The notes: a model not told the origin generated them from the sequence alone. DNA of 64,000 nucleotides from Lunularia cruciata (GCA_948567375.1 OX419760.1:38502001-38566000), one strand, 5' to 3'; positions 52,665 to 64,000 are shown, numbered from the stretch's first letter. Program-made: numbers and translations.

Positions 52665-54560
52665 ACTAACACCACCAACACTTCACATTCAGATACACTA
52701 TCTTCTGATTATTGGGAATCAGATTCTGAAGAAGGAGCTTCAGGTGTGGACAAAGAGGAGACTTCCACGGAGTAGGATGAATCTGAATCTGATTCAAATG
52801 TGTATCCTTTGTGTGCTATGGATTTTGCACCTAAGCCAGAGGTTTTGAAGGACCCAGACAAATCACCATTGACACTTGAGGAGGTAGAGAGAAGGTTGTC
52901 TACCCTCAAGTATGGCCCAAATGTTACCAAGGAGGAGAAGGTAAGATTTGAGGAGATTTTCCACAAGTTCATCCATGTGTTTGCTTTTAGTTACAAGGAT
53001 TTGAAGGAAGTCACCTTGGAGGAGCACAAGATAGAGGTGGAGTCACATGCAAGACCAATCCGCCAAAAACAACGTCGCATTAGCCCACCAATATCGTTGG
53101 TTGTGAAGGAGGAGATTGATAAGCTCAAGGAGGCTGGATTTATCTTTGAGGTAGAGAATTCAGAATGGGTGTCTCCAATTGTCATTGTGAAGAAAAAGAA
53201 TGGCAAGCTTCGGGTATGTATGGATTACAAGAAGCTCAATGCTGTTACCAAGAAGGACTACTACCCATTGCCATTCATTGATGAGATCTTGGAGGAGGTT
53301 GCAGGTCATGAGAGGTACAATTTTGGAGATGGTTATAGTGGATTTAACCAAATCAAGATTGCACCAGAGCATCAACAACTCACCACATTCAACACACCTT
53401 GGGGAACTTACGCTTCCAAGGTCATGCCTTTTGGGCTTTGCAATGCTCCAGCCACATTCCAATGGTTCATGAACAAGGTATTTGAACCTTTCATTGGGAA
53501 ATTTGTGAGAGACTTCATTGATGACTTTTGTGTCTATGGAAGCAAGGAGGAGCACTTTGAGCACCTAATCAAAGTCTTGCAATGCTTGCATGAGGCAAAT
53601 GCATCACTCAACCTAGAGAAGTGAATTTTTGGATGTGAAGAAGGTCTACTTTTGGGGCACATCATCTCCAAGGATGGAATAACAGTTGATCCTGAGAAGG
53701 TGAGGAAAATATTAGACCTTCCATTCCCTTCAAGCTTGACAAAGTTACACCAATTCTTGGGGATGGTTGGATACTATAGGAGGTTCATCTTCTCATTTTC
53801 CAACAAGGCTTATGCATTGACCATCTACATGAAGAAGGGTGTAGATTACATGGTGATTTTGGAGGATAAGGAGGCTCTCAAAGCTTTTGAGGAGCTCAAG
53901 CAATCCCTTGTTGTAGCTCCAATTCTTGTTAAACCTAATTGGAGTAAGCCTTTCATCCTCTACATTGATGCTTCTAATGTAGCTATAGGATGCACTCTTA
54001 GTCAATTAGACCAAGATGGGCATGATCATCCAATAGCTTATGCTAGTAGGAAGATGGTTTCAGCAGAGAAGAACTACTCTGTCATGTAGAGAGAATGGTT
54101 GGCAGTGATCTTTGGTCTCAAGAAGTTTAGACACTACTTGATTGGAGGGAAAGCCACCATTGTCACGGATCACAAGGCTTTGAAGTACATCTTCAACAAG
54201 CCTAATGTTGAAGGGAGACTAGCAAGGTGGATGATACTCTTGTCTGAGTATGACTACACCATTGAGGATAGGCTAGGAAAGAAACATGCAAATGTTGATT
54301 TGTTATCTAGAGCCTATGATCATGATGGAGATGAGCAAGTGGATGATTCCTTCCCGGATGAGGAACTCATGACAATCTCAGTCACTCAAGAAGTTCCAAT
54401 GGAGTACAAGGAGATTGTGGATTTTGTGGATTTTGTGACAAGAGGTAACTATCCAAAAAGGATGCATCCTAGGGAGAGGAAGGCCCTTGCAGCAAGATCT
54501 AGACCTTACACAATGGTGGAGGATATTCTTTTTCACCAAGGAGCAGATGGTCTACTTTGA
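52665..54560 (+). pseudogene. Element B reverse transcriptase and RNase H
   Basis: After an acidic linker (SDYWESDSEEGAS) it reads PLTLEEVERRLSTLKYGPN, EEIDKLKEAGFIFEVENSEW, VSPIVIVKKKNGKLRVCMDY, YPLPFIDEILEEV, MPFGLCNAPATFQWFM and the catalytic FVRDFIDDFCVYG (motif F-x-DD kept). Then GHIISKDGITVDPEKVRKI and LGMVGYYRRFIF; RNase H follows with ILYIDASNVAIGCTL, PIAYASRKMV, VTDHKALKYIF and RLGKKHANVDLLSR. In-frame stops lie at about 52774 (TAG), 53622 (TGA for Cys) and 54087 (TAG), with another at 54558 (TGA). Apart from these the frame is open for 1.9 kb. Confidence 0.92.
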
Positions 54561-55679
54561 AGAGCAGTGGGTAAGGAAGAGTCTATCCTACTCATAAAGG
54601 AGTTTCATGAAGGTTTAGTATGTGGAGGACACTTTGCAGGAAAGGTGACTACTTTCAAGATTCTAGATGCAAGTTACCATTGGAGAGGGATTTTCAAGGA
54701 TTGTCTTGATTATTGCAAAACTTGTCATGTTTGTCAAGCTTTTGCTAGAAATTCTACATCCACTCCACCACTTAGATCAATTCCATTGCTAGGACCTTTT
54801 GAGAAGTGGGGAATTGATTTTGTATGTCCTCTCAATAGAACCCCAAGGAACAATCGGTACATTGTGGTAGTTACTGATTACCTTACCAAGTGGGTTGAGG
54901 CTAGACCATTGAGGGACAAGAATGAAGATGAAGTGGGTAGATTTCTTTATGAATGCATTATCACTAGGTTTGGATGCCCTTTGGAGTTGGTTTCTGATAG
55001 AGGAGGAGAGTTTACAGGAAGCATTACTATAGCCATGCTACGACATTTCTCTATCACGCATAGAGTAACTACATCCAATAAGCCAAATTCCAATGGCTTG
55101 GCAGAGAGAACCAATCAGACCTTGTGCATGATGTTGGCCAAAGATGCAGAAATGGAGGGGGCTAAACATCATTAGGACAAGAGGATTCATGCAGTTTTGT
55201 GGGAGTATAGGACAACCATGAAGACTTCCACCGGATATTCTCCCTTTCAATTGGTGTATGGTATTGACTCTACCTTACCTATTCACTTTGATCTTCCTAC
55301 CTTCCAAAGCATTCATAGGAGATTGAAGAAAGCACAAGGAGGTGATGCAGAGAAGTCAAGGAAGGATCAACTCATGGAGTTGGAAGAGGCAAGAGCAGTT
55401 GCTATGGTTTGAGTGGAGCAAGCCCAAAGGAAACAAAAGGAGAGCTATGACAAGAGGTAAGGCAAGAAGAAGGTGGAACCTTTCAAAGAAGGTGATTGGG
55501 TAATGTTGTTTGATTCCATTCGATTCAAGAGAGGGCAAAAGAAGTTTTTGCCTAAGTACTTTGGACCTTTCATAGTAGAGAAGGTGTGGGGCAATTACAC
55601 CTATGATCTCAAGGAGTTAGGAGGAAGACACTTTGATAGGATTAACCATGATAAGTTGAAGATGTACCATAGAAGGTAG
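54561..55679 (+). pseudogene. Element B integrase
   Basis: The zinc domain reads LIKEFHEGLVCGGHFAGK, YHWRGIFKDC, YCKTCHVCQAF (HHCC complete). The core has FEKWGIDFVC (first Asp), VTDYLTKWVEARPL, LELVSDRGGEFTG (second Asp) and NSNGLAERTNQTL (Glu), all catalytic residues present. The C-terminus EPFKEGDWVMLFDSIRFKRG and FDRINHDKLKMYHRR ends at a TAG at 55679 without a chromodomain. Stops: TAG for Trp at 55173, TGA at 55410, TAA near 55458. Confidence 0.92.
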
Positions 55680-55718
55680 AGAGGCCTTCACTTTGAGGAC
55701 AAAGTGAAAACTTAGTCC

Positions 55719-55727
55719 GGGGGTAAA
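55719..55727 (+). other. Element B polypurine tract
   Basis: gggggtaaa directly precedes the 3' LTR. In A the same tract was hit by chromovirus D. Confidence 0.65.
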
Positions 55728-56419
55728 TGTAACACCCATTTGTGCATGTGTGTGGTATTATGATATTTAGCTTGGTATTACAAGTACTTAAGAGATATTA
55801 TTTATATAGAGATAAAGGATGGTTCTATATTAGTCATGGTTAGCTAAAGTTAGTCATAGCTAAGATAGAAGGGACTTTACTTTAGAGGAAGTAGAAAAGA
55901 TGAGCACCACTATTTTGGATTTTAGTGTGTTGACTTGGTATTATTCCTAGGTGTTTGGCTTTGAGGAAAGAGTTGAGAACTCTTGGGCCCACAAGCCTTT
56001 TTGTTTTGGATTCTTCTTTATTGCAAGGATAGCCCATGTGAAGGAATCCTTCAGTTAGTGGTTGGGTCAAGATAAGACCACATGCTTAGAAGAATATGCC
56101 CATGTGAATGGATATTCCTTTCTACTTTTTGACTTTACTTGACTTTTAGTCTAGTAACTTGAGTTACTACAATAATTAGTAACTTTGGTACATAACTATT
56201 TCACAAGTATATAAACAAGGGGAGAGGAGGTACTCATCATCTTTTCATTTGCAACTATCTCTCTCTCATTGAGTTCTCTAGTGAGCAATGTCTTGAGTCT
56301 TGGAGTGTTAGCCTTGGAGGAGTATGATGGAGTTGGGATTCCTTGCCTTCTTAGTCCATGGTGTGCTACCATAATAGCCATCAGAGGTTCATCCTGAGTG
56401 AGAGACAGGCCGGCTCACA
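55728..56419 (+). repeat. Element B 3' LTR
   Basis: 692 bp, same length as the 5' LTR, with about 24 substitutions by eye, most of them transitions. Confidence 0.95.
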
Positions 56420-58560
56420 ATACCTCTATCTTAATGTTTATTGAAATATCATCCAAGAATACCACCATGTACCAAATCCAATAGCACATCCAACAGTCAA
56501 TGCATTTGATCCATGAAAATTGTTGGAGCATTAGAAGCTCAAAAGGTAACACTCTCAACTCAAAATGCCCATACCTTGTGAAGAAGGAAACTTTTTGAAA
56601 ATCCTTCTTATCAATGGGAATATGCCAATAGCCACTTCAAACATCCAATTTGGAGAAATATCATGCTCCACTTAGTTGATCCAACAAGTCATCAATTTGA
56701 GGCAAGTGATATGCATTTTTCATGGTTTTTTATTAAGGCCATGGTAATCAATATAGAATTAAAGTCTTCCATCCTTTATTGTACAAAGAGAGTATTGGTG
56801 TTCCTTAAGGATATGTACTATGTTGTATGAAATCCTTCTCTAACAACTTGGTCAAGTTGTTTAAAACTCTTCTAACTCCTCCAATGAGAGCCTAGATTGG
56901 TCTACTCACAAGCATACTACTACTTGGCAATAGCTTGATCTTGAATAGCATATCTCAATCAAAAGGTAATATTTTTGGAAAATCATCTAAAAGCACTTCT
57001 TAAAGCTCTTGGCCTATTTTATCAACCACTACTTGTTGATGTGACTTACTCTCATTAGGTTCTCCTTGCACAATTAGCTTGATCTACAAAAAAAAATATG
57101 ACTAGCTTTCTCTAAGCTTGCTCTATAAGTTGCTATATTGACAAACTTCTCATCTTGGGATTGACTATTCTTAAGTGTCATACTTAAAAATACTAAGTGA
57201 CATAATCAGTCATTTTTATCTTGGTATTGTATCAGAATTTTCCATTTCATCCAATAAAATTAAACCTTATGATGTTCAAGCCAAAGTAGACCTATAATGA
57301 TATCATAATGTAGGGAAGCTACTATAAACCTCATATATTTTGAGTACTCTTTCCCAATCTTGAGTGTAACAAGTTGTGAATTACAGAATGTAGAACCTTT
57401 TCTTCTATTTACCATCATCAATCTACTACTAAATATTGGCTTGAATAAGAATATATAATTCATTTCCTACTTATATAGATATGCAATTCTCAAAACTCTC
57501 ACAATCAACCAAAATCCTATAACAACAATCTAAAATCATACCTTGCAAGTGTATCAAACTTGCATAGATCAAGCCTTCGATCCCATTGGAACAAATCAAG
57601 TTCCTTATGGGAAATGGCTTGATATCTCTTATTGGATTCCTTGTTTCCATGATCCTTATGTTCTAGGAATTCCATTTAGGTAATGGATGAAGGTACTCCA
57701 TTCCTAGTTGAACATTTGACAATGAAATGTCCTATTTGGTGACAATAAAAGCAACCACCATTTTGTCATAATCTTTTTCTATCTATAGTGCCAAATGGTC
57801 TTTATTGGATGATATCATTCTCCATTAATGCTAGATTCTTTGCCCATGTGTGGTGTGTTTATAGGTTTTGTGGAGGTGTTGATCAAGATTAAGTTGTGGT
57901 AACCAAGTTATCAATGCACTCAACCAACTACATGGTTTCTTCCAAGTTTTTGTGCTCCAACATGATCACTACCAATTTGGAGTGTGATTTCACACTCCAA
58001 ATTCTCACTTTCTAATATCTTAGCAATTTACATTGTGGTGTTTTGGGATTGAGTGATGTAGCTCTTCATAGAGCCAATCTATGTCAACTTTACCAATCTA
58101 TCTTATGCAGCTTGTGTAGCATTTACTACTTGGAATCTCTCAACTATGATACTCTTGAATTCTTCTTATGTCAAGATTGGTGCAATGAACTACCATTGAG
58201 CTTGCTCCACCCAAAATCACCACCATAGTTTTTCCACTCCATCTAATGGCTTGAAAAAAAGAGAATATATCTCCATTCATCTTGAATATTTGTGGCTTCA
58301 AATAACAATTGCAATGAAGCACAAAAATTTACTATAGTTGAGAGATATTTACCTTCAAATACCTTTAGCTTTGGAAATGAAATTTGTTCTCCTTCTTGAA
58401 ATGCTACTCTCTCTACATGCTCTTGTTGTTGATGATCTCTCTTTCAACATACAAGTAAGGTAGTATTTTTTTGCTACATAATGATAATAATAACTTTGTG
58501 CATCACCACCATGATTACATCTCTACCAAACAACATACTTGCAATTATCTAAGTTAAGAT
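56420..58560 (-). pseudogene. Element E gag, protease and RT N-terminus
   Basis: Minus-strand order: gag from about 58520 (Gln-rich start as in C), LDGVEK-like ...WWWF near 58210, and an intact knuckle CFYCHQIGHFIVKC near 57755-57715. Then the protease region 57463-57260 with MMVNRRKGSTF, KIGKEYSKYMRFIVASLHYD and IIIGLLW, and RT to VVFLDDIS at about 56450, where B interrupts. Dense stops and frame changes. Confidence 0.78.
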
Positions 58561-58875
58561 GTGATGCGACACATCCATTTCTCACAATAAGTTACAATAA
58601 AAAGTATCAAAGGTTCATAATAATAAAACATCATAGGTTACATTAAAAATTAGGTTAATCATATGTTAATCATAGGTTAGTCATTTTTATAATAAAAAAT
58701 GTTCATCATAGGTTACATTAAAAAGTATCAAAGGTGATTATATTCAAAAAATTATGTCCAAAGCATGAAATGATAAATTGCATGAAATGATGATTTGGTA
58801 GTACATGGATACAAAATCCCAACGGTTTGGGAGAAATGGATTTGGTGGTCTACAAATTCTATTCATCCCATTCTT

Positions 58876-58887
58876 GCTCTAGTACCA
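58876..58887 (-). other. Element E primer binding site, decayed
   Basis: The plus strand gctctagtacca gives minus TGGTACTAGAGC, close to TGGTATCAGAGC, and lies next to the E 5' LTR. Confidence 0.7.
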
Positions 58888-58888
58888 A

Positions 58889-59295
58889 TGTAAAGACCGA
58901 AGAGAAAAATAAGAGAATAAAATACTGGAGTAGAATATCACATTCAAAATCTCCAATGAGAGAAACTCCAAATGCCTAGCTTGAGCTTGGCTAAGGTATT
59001 TATAGGTAACCTATGTACAAGACTCCCAAAGAAGGTTCCTTCTAGGAGCCTCCTTACTTGGAATGCAAACCAAGCTAGCAATCAGCTTGGTTTACAAGTT
59101 ACTCTACCCTTGGAAAGTTCTTAAGAAGCTTCTCACCAAGAAATTTCTTGGGTGCTTCTAAAATGTTCTACCCATAAGCTTTCTTGATGCTTTAAGCATA
59201 TTCTAAGGCTAGTTCTACCTCCATTGGCTATATTTAGTTTAGACTTCTAACTCACTAGCTTCTACTAACTTGTTTGCTTACTCCATATTCCTACA
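58889..59295 (-). repeat. Element E 5' LTR
   Basis: 407 bp, tgtaaagaccg...ccatattcctaca, with the minus-strand TATA-like tatttataggtaacc near 58996. GAA/TTC pairs remain (ttcttaagaagcttctcac) but no perfect four-block array. Confidence 0.8.
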
Positions 59296-61295
59296 GGTGG
59301 ATCAAACCTATAATGCAAGAAAAATCTTATGGGGATAATAAGACTCAAAAAGAAATGGTTTGATTTAATAGTACAAGATTTTTCAAATGTGTTTCTTGAC
59401 AATCTTCCAAAAATTTACCTCTTAACAAGGTATGCCCATCAAGATCAAACAATTGACATGTAGTATTCTGATGAGTAGATCAATCTATTGGCTCTTGCCA
59501 AAGGAGTTAGAAGAACTAAAAACAACATTGATCAAGTTGTTTGAAAAGGATTTTCTATAACATAGCACATTTCCTTGTGGAGCATAAATATGATTTGTAT
59601 CAAAGAAGGATGGAGGACTTTGATTTTACATTGATTGTTGTGGTCTTGATAAAGAAGACTACAAAGAATGCATATAATGTGCCTCACATTGATGATTTTT
59701 TTGATTAAATAAGTAGAGCATAATATTTCTTAAAGTTGGATCTTTAAAGTAGCTAATTGGAAAATCTAATTGATGGAGAAGATATGAAAAAGATTACCTT
59801 TGTACAGGAGATGTGCATTGAGACTTTTATCTTTTGGGTTTATTAATGCTCCAATAGTTTTCATGTATCAAATGCATTGGATGTTAGATGGGCTATTGGA
59901 TCAATACATGGTACTATTATTGGATGACATTTTATAATAAGATGGAGGTAGAACATAAGAACCATGCATAAGTAATCTTAAGACAAACATGTCGACTTAC
60001 ATTCTATTGCAAGGAATCCAAGTTTCTCTTTTAGCAAAAGAAAGTTACCTTCTTGAGCCATAACTTTTAAGTGGAGGAGATCAAGATGGAAAGGAGAAAA
60101 TCAAGGCTATTATTGGTTGATCTACTCTTGTGGATGCTATGGAATTTGAGGATTTAATAGATTGGTGAACTTCTACAAACGGTTCATACATTATTATGCA
60201 TATTTGGTAACACCACTAAAAAAAAACTTATAGGAAGACAACAAGCTTTAAGTGGACCACAAGGCAAGAAAAAATTTCATGAAACTTAAGAATATGGTAT
60301 CCTCATGATACATCCTCCAACCATATGATTCTCAACTACCTTGTGAGGTTGATTTTCATGGTTTTAATTTTGCACTTGGAGCTAGATTACTAGATGGATT
60401 GCATCCCATTCCTTTTGTATCTTGATGTCCAAACTCAACAAAGAAAAATAATTCTACTTGAGGTCAAGAACAACTTGCAAAGTCATATTAACAAGGTGTG
60501 GAGATATTATCTCTTGGAGAAATAGTATATACCAATAAAAAACTCTTATTCTATATCTTATATTTTGAGGACATGAATAATCAATATAATTGGTGGGAGG
60601 AGTAACTACAATTATATGATTTCAAGCTTGAATCAAACAAAGAAAATTTCATGTCATTCCATATACCTTGTTATAATAATCTGGTTTTAAGATTCTGCTT
60701 GAATCTTTCATAACTATATCAATTACCATGGTGTCAACTAACTCAAAAGTCCAAATAAAATTCAAGACTACTTTACAATAGGATCTCTTCTTTCACCTTG
60801 TAGCAGATGACAAGGAGACAAGGATTAAAACAATTTTTTTGAGGATTGCCTTCTATTTTGTGAAAACCAAATCTATGTTTGACTATAGTGGACCTAAGAC
60901 TTGTTTGACTTCCAAAGATGCATGACTTACCAATCATTGGTCATATGAGTCATAAGACATTGAGTACACTACAATGTAGATGGTATGGCCTAAACTAGCA
61001 TATGAAATTCAAGAGTGTGTCCAATCTTGTTAGAGCTACCAATGCAACAAGATAAGCAACAAAACTTAATTAGACTATTACTACCATTACCAATTCCATT
61101 TGCATGATGAGAACATGTGAGTTTAGACCTCATCACATCCTTGCCAAAGACAAACCAAGACCGTATAACAATTTCATATTTATCAATAAGCTTGGTAAGT
61201 AGATTTGTCTAGCATCCACCATAGATATAATAGATGCTCCAACATTGACCTTCATTTATTTGGATATTATATTCAAGTACCATGGGATGCCATGG
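59296..61295 (+). pseudogene. I/H reverse transcriptase, RNase H and integrase start
   Basis: Plus strand, colinear with C: VFLDNLPKIYLL-type start near 59390, LPKELEELKTTLIKLFEKDF near 59500, and the catalytic box as MVLLLDDIL near 59910. RNase H DFHGFNFALGARLLDG lies near 60350, then EQLAK and WRYYLLE (60470-60530). Integrase TITISYLSINKLG-type core runs to KYHGMP where K2 inserted. Very degraded. Confidence 0.68.
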
Positions 61296-62010
61296 TGTAA
61301 TACCATTGGTTAGATATATTACCTAGAGATGGAAAATTAGCTTGATGGTCTAAGTATATTAGATATAGGTGTCACCAAAACAATATTTCCACTAATAGAG
61401 TATAGGCCAAAACACCCTAAAACCTTCAAAGCTAATTTTGGAGATCTTCACATATGAATTAGACTCAAAAAATATAAATATAAATGGTTGCATATGATGG
61501 TCTAAGTATATTAGATATAGGTGTCACCAAAACAATATTTCCACTAATAGAGTATAGGCCAAAAACACCCTAAAAACTTCAAAGCTAATTTTGGAGATCT
61601 TCACATATGAATTAGACTCAAAAAATATAAATTTTTTTTTCTCCAAGATAATTTAGCATTACCTTCTCCACTTGTTACTCTCATTGAGAGCTTTCCAACA
61701 ATACCTTCCAACAATACCTTTCCAACAATACGCTTCTTACAAAAATATTCTCTTAATAAAAACTAAATAGGACAAGGATCAACATATCACCAACCCATAC
61801 CACTATTTTAAGGGTAAAGCTTGTTGACATATCACCAATCTATATATTTGATCCAAAGGTGGAGCTGACTCTAAGTAGATACTGTTTACTATATAATAAG
61901 GACAAGGTGCTCTTTGGTGCATAGGAGTATTGAGGGATGAAGCCTTGTGTTTCTCTTGGCTTTATTCTATTGTGTTTCTCTTGGGTTTCTCCTATTCTAG
62001 GAATGGTAGA
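61296..62010 (+). repeat. K2: solo LTR, TSD catgg/catag
   Basis: 715 bp, TGTAATACCATTGG...GAATGGTAGA, aligning with K1 (reverse complement) and K3. Flanking catgg (61291-61295) and catag (62011-62015) differ at one base. A 152-bp unit is duplicated in tandem inside it (61344-61495 and 61496-61633). Confidence 0.78.
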
Positions 62011-62015
62011 CATAG

Positions 62016-62484
62016 GTACTCATCTTTGAATGTGATGTTCAATTCATTAGTAAAATTGGAAAATACTTTTCAAGATACTCGGCACTAAGATTACATTACC
62101 TATAACCTATCACACTCAAACTATCGAGCAAATGGAACAAGCAAACACAACTTAGAAGATATGCTAATGCTTTTGTTAACATTCATCATACTAATTGTGA
62201 TACTTGTCTTACTATTGCTTAACATACATTAATTCAAAACAAGAAAGTATGTGATTCTCTACATTCTTTCTTGATTAAATGCAACCTCCACTTGTTCCAA
62301 ATTCTCTGCTTGCTCCACTATCATCTCAATTTCCCCATACTTCAACCTCATTGTCCATATTATCTACATATTTATAGTAAGCCAAATCTTATTTACTTGT
62401 TACTTAAAATTGGCAAAAGCAATATGTTGCTAGTATCATGCAACCTCAACTTTCAAGTAGGTAATAAGATCATGTTTTTCTCTT
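62016..62484 (+). pseudogene. I/H integrase C-terminal part
   Basis: It resumes after K2 with gatactcggcactaagattac (C: ILGTKLAL), PITYHTQTIEQMEQANTT-type sequence (C: AYHPQTDGQTKHANRT) and FQVGNKIMFFSLS (C: FEVGDKVMLSSSN). The line stops at 62484 where K3 begins, so the chromodomain is missing. Confidence 0.68.
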
Positions 62485-62985
62485 TGTCATACCAATAGCT
62501 AAACATATTATCTAGAAGTGGAAATTGGCTTGGTAACATCTAGAAGGATGTTATATATGATGGAGTACGTAGATTAGATAGGGATGTTACCAAAAGAGTA
62601 CTTCCACTAACGAAGTAAGAGCAAAAAAACCTAAAAAAACTTTAGAGGTAATTTTGGAGGTTTAAACAAATGAATTAGACCTCAAAAGAATATTTTTTTG
62701 CCCAAAAACAAACTCTCCTTCTCCTCACTATTGGTTGTCTTGTCAAGAGCTTTTTGAGTGTACCTCACTCATATGATTTTGAGCTTCTTGCAAGAATATT
62801 CTCTTAAGGTTCCTTCTAGTCAAACTTGTTTGACCAACTAGATAGGAGAAGGATAGATATGTCACCTATCCATGCAACTAATCTAATAGTGAAGCTCACC
62901 AACATGTCACCAATCCATATATTTGATCCAAAAGTGGAGCTTCCTTTGAGTGGATCTTCTTTGTTGTATAATAAAGACAAGGTGT
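62485..62985 (+). repeat. K3: partial K-family LTR
   Basis: tgtcataccaatagctaaacat starts it and similarity to K1/K2 (ggtaacatctagaaggatgtt, aagagtacttccactaacga, agtggagcttcctttgag, gtataataaagacaaggtg) runs to about 62985. The last roughly 80 bp found in K1/K2 are absent, so it is truncated or interrupted. Confidence 0.7.
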
Positions 62986-64000
62986 GTGGTACCCACATTT
63001 TTCATTTTGGACGAGTTTAGAAGAAGAAATGCCTTGCTGAAACCAAATTGAAACCAAATGGAGAAGAAATGAGTGCAAACTTGTGTTTTGATCATACTCG
63101 AGGAAGTCAATTTCATGTAAGAGGAAGAAGGGCTTGGTTTGGATCAGACCCGAAGAAGCTTACTTTGTGTCAGAGGAGTGAAAAACTCGGATCAGACTTT
63201 AAGGAGGGCAGACGCCGAAGGAGAAATAGAAGTTGCAGGTCAGGATTCTTGCGGGGTCCATATCTTAGTGACCATAACTCCAAATCAAACATGTTATATC
63301 TCGTTGGAAGCGTCTCGTTCAGGGCTTTCCATTGCCACCAAAATTGCAAATTTTGGAGGTTTGTAGAAGAAGTTACAAGCATTTAAATTTTCGGGAATAG
63401 ATGCACTTCGGGTCAAAGTGTCTTCGGGTCAATGTGACTTCGGATTTCGTACTTCGGACTTTGGACTTCGGACTTCAGGTTTACATGACTTCGGGTCTAA
63501 AGACTTTGCCTCAAGATGAAGATGACTAAATCAGAGGTAGCCGGACCTCGGAGTTCAATGAAGGTGACTTGGGGAGTTTTGCCAAAGGGATCACAGGAAG
63601 TTAGAGTATAGAAAGAAGATAGTTAGGATACCCATGACTTCAATTTCAGTTCTAATTGAAGATGGAACATGAATTGAAGGAGAAGTAGCAGTAGTGAATA
63701 AACCCGAAGTGCAGGATCAGACAGTAAGTGTCTTCGGGTTAGTAACATGAGTGATTAGGGGAAAGTGGGTTACAAATTGAATGTGTAGATAGTGTATTCA
63801 TGCTTTCAATTACAATTCTTGATGATGACATAACAGAATTAGTAAAAGAATTGATAATAGTTAGACCCGAAGTAAGAGAGATAGGAGTGCAGATGTCTTC
63901 GGATTTGACATTTGACACTTTAGAGAAGAGTGGGTCGGGAGATAGAGATTTAGAAGGCTTAACTATGATAGGAATTTCATATCATGAAAGAGAAATGTTA
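62986..64000. other. Unassigned sequence with CTTCGG word cluster
   Basis: No gene recognised. Short open frames at 63048-63386 have no family features. The octamer CTTCGGGT or the related CTTCGGA, on either strand, occurs eleven times between 63148 and 63903, six of them in a run at 63406-63496. The base composition is less AT-rich than in the rest of the window. Confidence 0.5.

Larger units (their letters stand above)
42236..56419 (+). mobile_element. Ty3/gypsy retrotransposon B, best-preserved copy of the A/B family
   Basis: Both LTRs are 692 bp (42236-42927 and 55728-56419) and differ at about 24 sites by eye (about 3.5%). A tRNA-Glu-type primer site follows the 5' LTR. Coding order: ORF0, gag, protease, RT, RNase H, integrase. 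No chromodomain, so this is not a chromovirus. The RT boxes (PFIDEIL, MPFGLCNAPATFQ, FIDDF) look closest to Athila/Tat-type elements. Without the C insertion (46301-52659) it is about 7.8 kb. It lies in E but its flanks (tgtat and atacc) do not match. Confidence 0.92.
35401..59295 (-). mobile_element. Chromovirus E, interrupted by F, B and K1
   Basis: Minus-strand C-family element inserted in I/H. The 5' LTR is 59295-58889, followed by a Met-type primer site, gag, protease and RT to 56420. Gypsy B then interrupts; RT, RNase H and integrase resume at 42235-40224. F interrupts again, and the integrase C-terminus lies at 36936-36641. The 3' LTR (36640-35401) is enlarged by solo LTR K1. It is more diverged than C. 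The outer flanks (tgcat and ggtgg) do not match, so no TSD is claimed. Confidence 0.82.
33335..62484 (+). mobile_element. Degenerate chromovirus I/H, split by element E
   Basis: The outermost element of the right nest. The left half (33335-35400) holds a 5' LTR, altered primer site, gag and protease. The right half (59296-62484) holds RT, RNase H and integrase to about FQVGNKIMFFS. Both run on the plus strand, are colinear with C, and are about equally decayed. They are separated exactly by E (35401-59295). H is also broken by solo LTR K2. No 3' LTR was found; the copy ends at K3. Confidence 0.75.

Noticed and set aside
63048-63386. 112-codon plus-strand frame near the window end
   Set aside because: Several overlapping frames of similar length exist on both strands there, none with family motifs. 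Likely element leader or LTR sequence.

Overview
This is a window of land-plant nuclear DNA made almost entirely of old, nested transposable elements. The evidence is plant-type LTR retrotransposons (Ty1/copia, Ty3/gypsy with and without a chromodomain) primed by initiator-Met or Glu tRNAs, a PIF/Harbinger transposase, a LINE-like reverse transcriptase, and fragments of two nuclear genes for plastid proteins. The depth of nesting and the advanced decay suggest a large plant genome, perhaps a gymnosperm, but the sequence does not fix the species. I found no intact host gene, rRNA, tRNA or CRISPR array. All element names below (A, B, C and so on) are local labels.

Left nest (about 4.4-27.2 kb). 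A LINE-like reverse transcriptase relic (plus strand) is split by a Ty1/copia element on the minus strand (4803-25061). The copia element has about 260-bp LTRs, a primer binding site, a polypurine tract and an exact 5-bp target duplication. Its leader, between primer site and gag, holds two joined, apparently intronless plant cDNA fragments in antisense: plastid glycerol-3-phosphate acyltransferase and the plastid RNA-binding protein CSP41a. They meet at a shared Lys-Lys (aagaag). This capture is itself split by gypsy element A (10138-23689, plus). A in turn holds three insertions: J (10793-14589), which carries a 754-residue coiled-coil reading frame I do not recognise; a 552-bp solo terminal unit; and D, an internally deleted chromovirus.

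Middle (27.2-33.3 kb) is AT-rich and holds nothing I can name.

Right nest (33.3-62.5 kb). It is five levels deep: degenerate chromovirus I/H (plus), then chromovirus E (minus), then gypsy B (plus, 692-bp LTRs), then chromovirus C (minus, exact TSD), then a solo LTR of the B family. E also contains a 3.3-kb element F with gag and a PHD-like integrase tail, and solo LTR K1. H contains K2, and K3 abuts its end. The C/D chromovirus LTRs carry arrays matching the heat-shock element pattern. The A/B gypsy family has an additional reading frame upstream of gag with two zinc-binding motifs.

The ends of the window hold a PIF/Harbinger relic with local tandem duplications (1-3.1 kb) and unassigned sequence with a striking CTTCGG word cluster (63.1-63.9 kb). 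Most coding breaks are TAG/TGA stops or short indels, as expected for methylated, silenced elements. Alignments, boundaries and difference counts were all made by eye.
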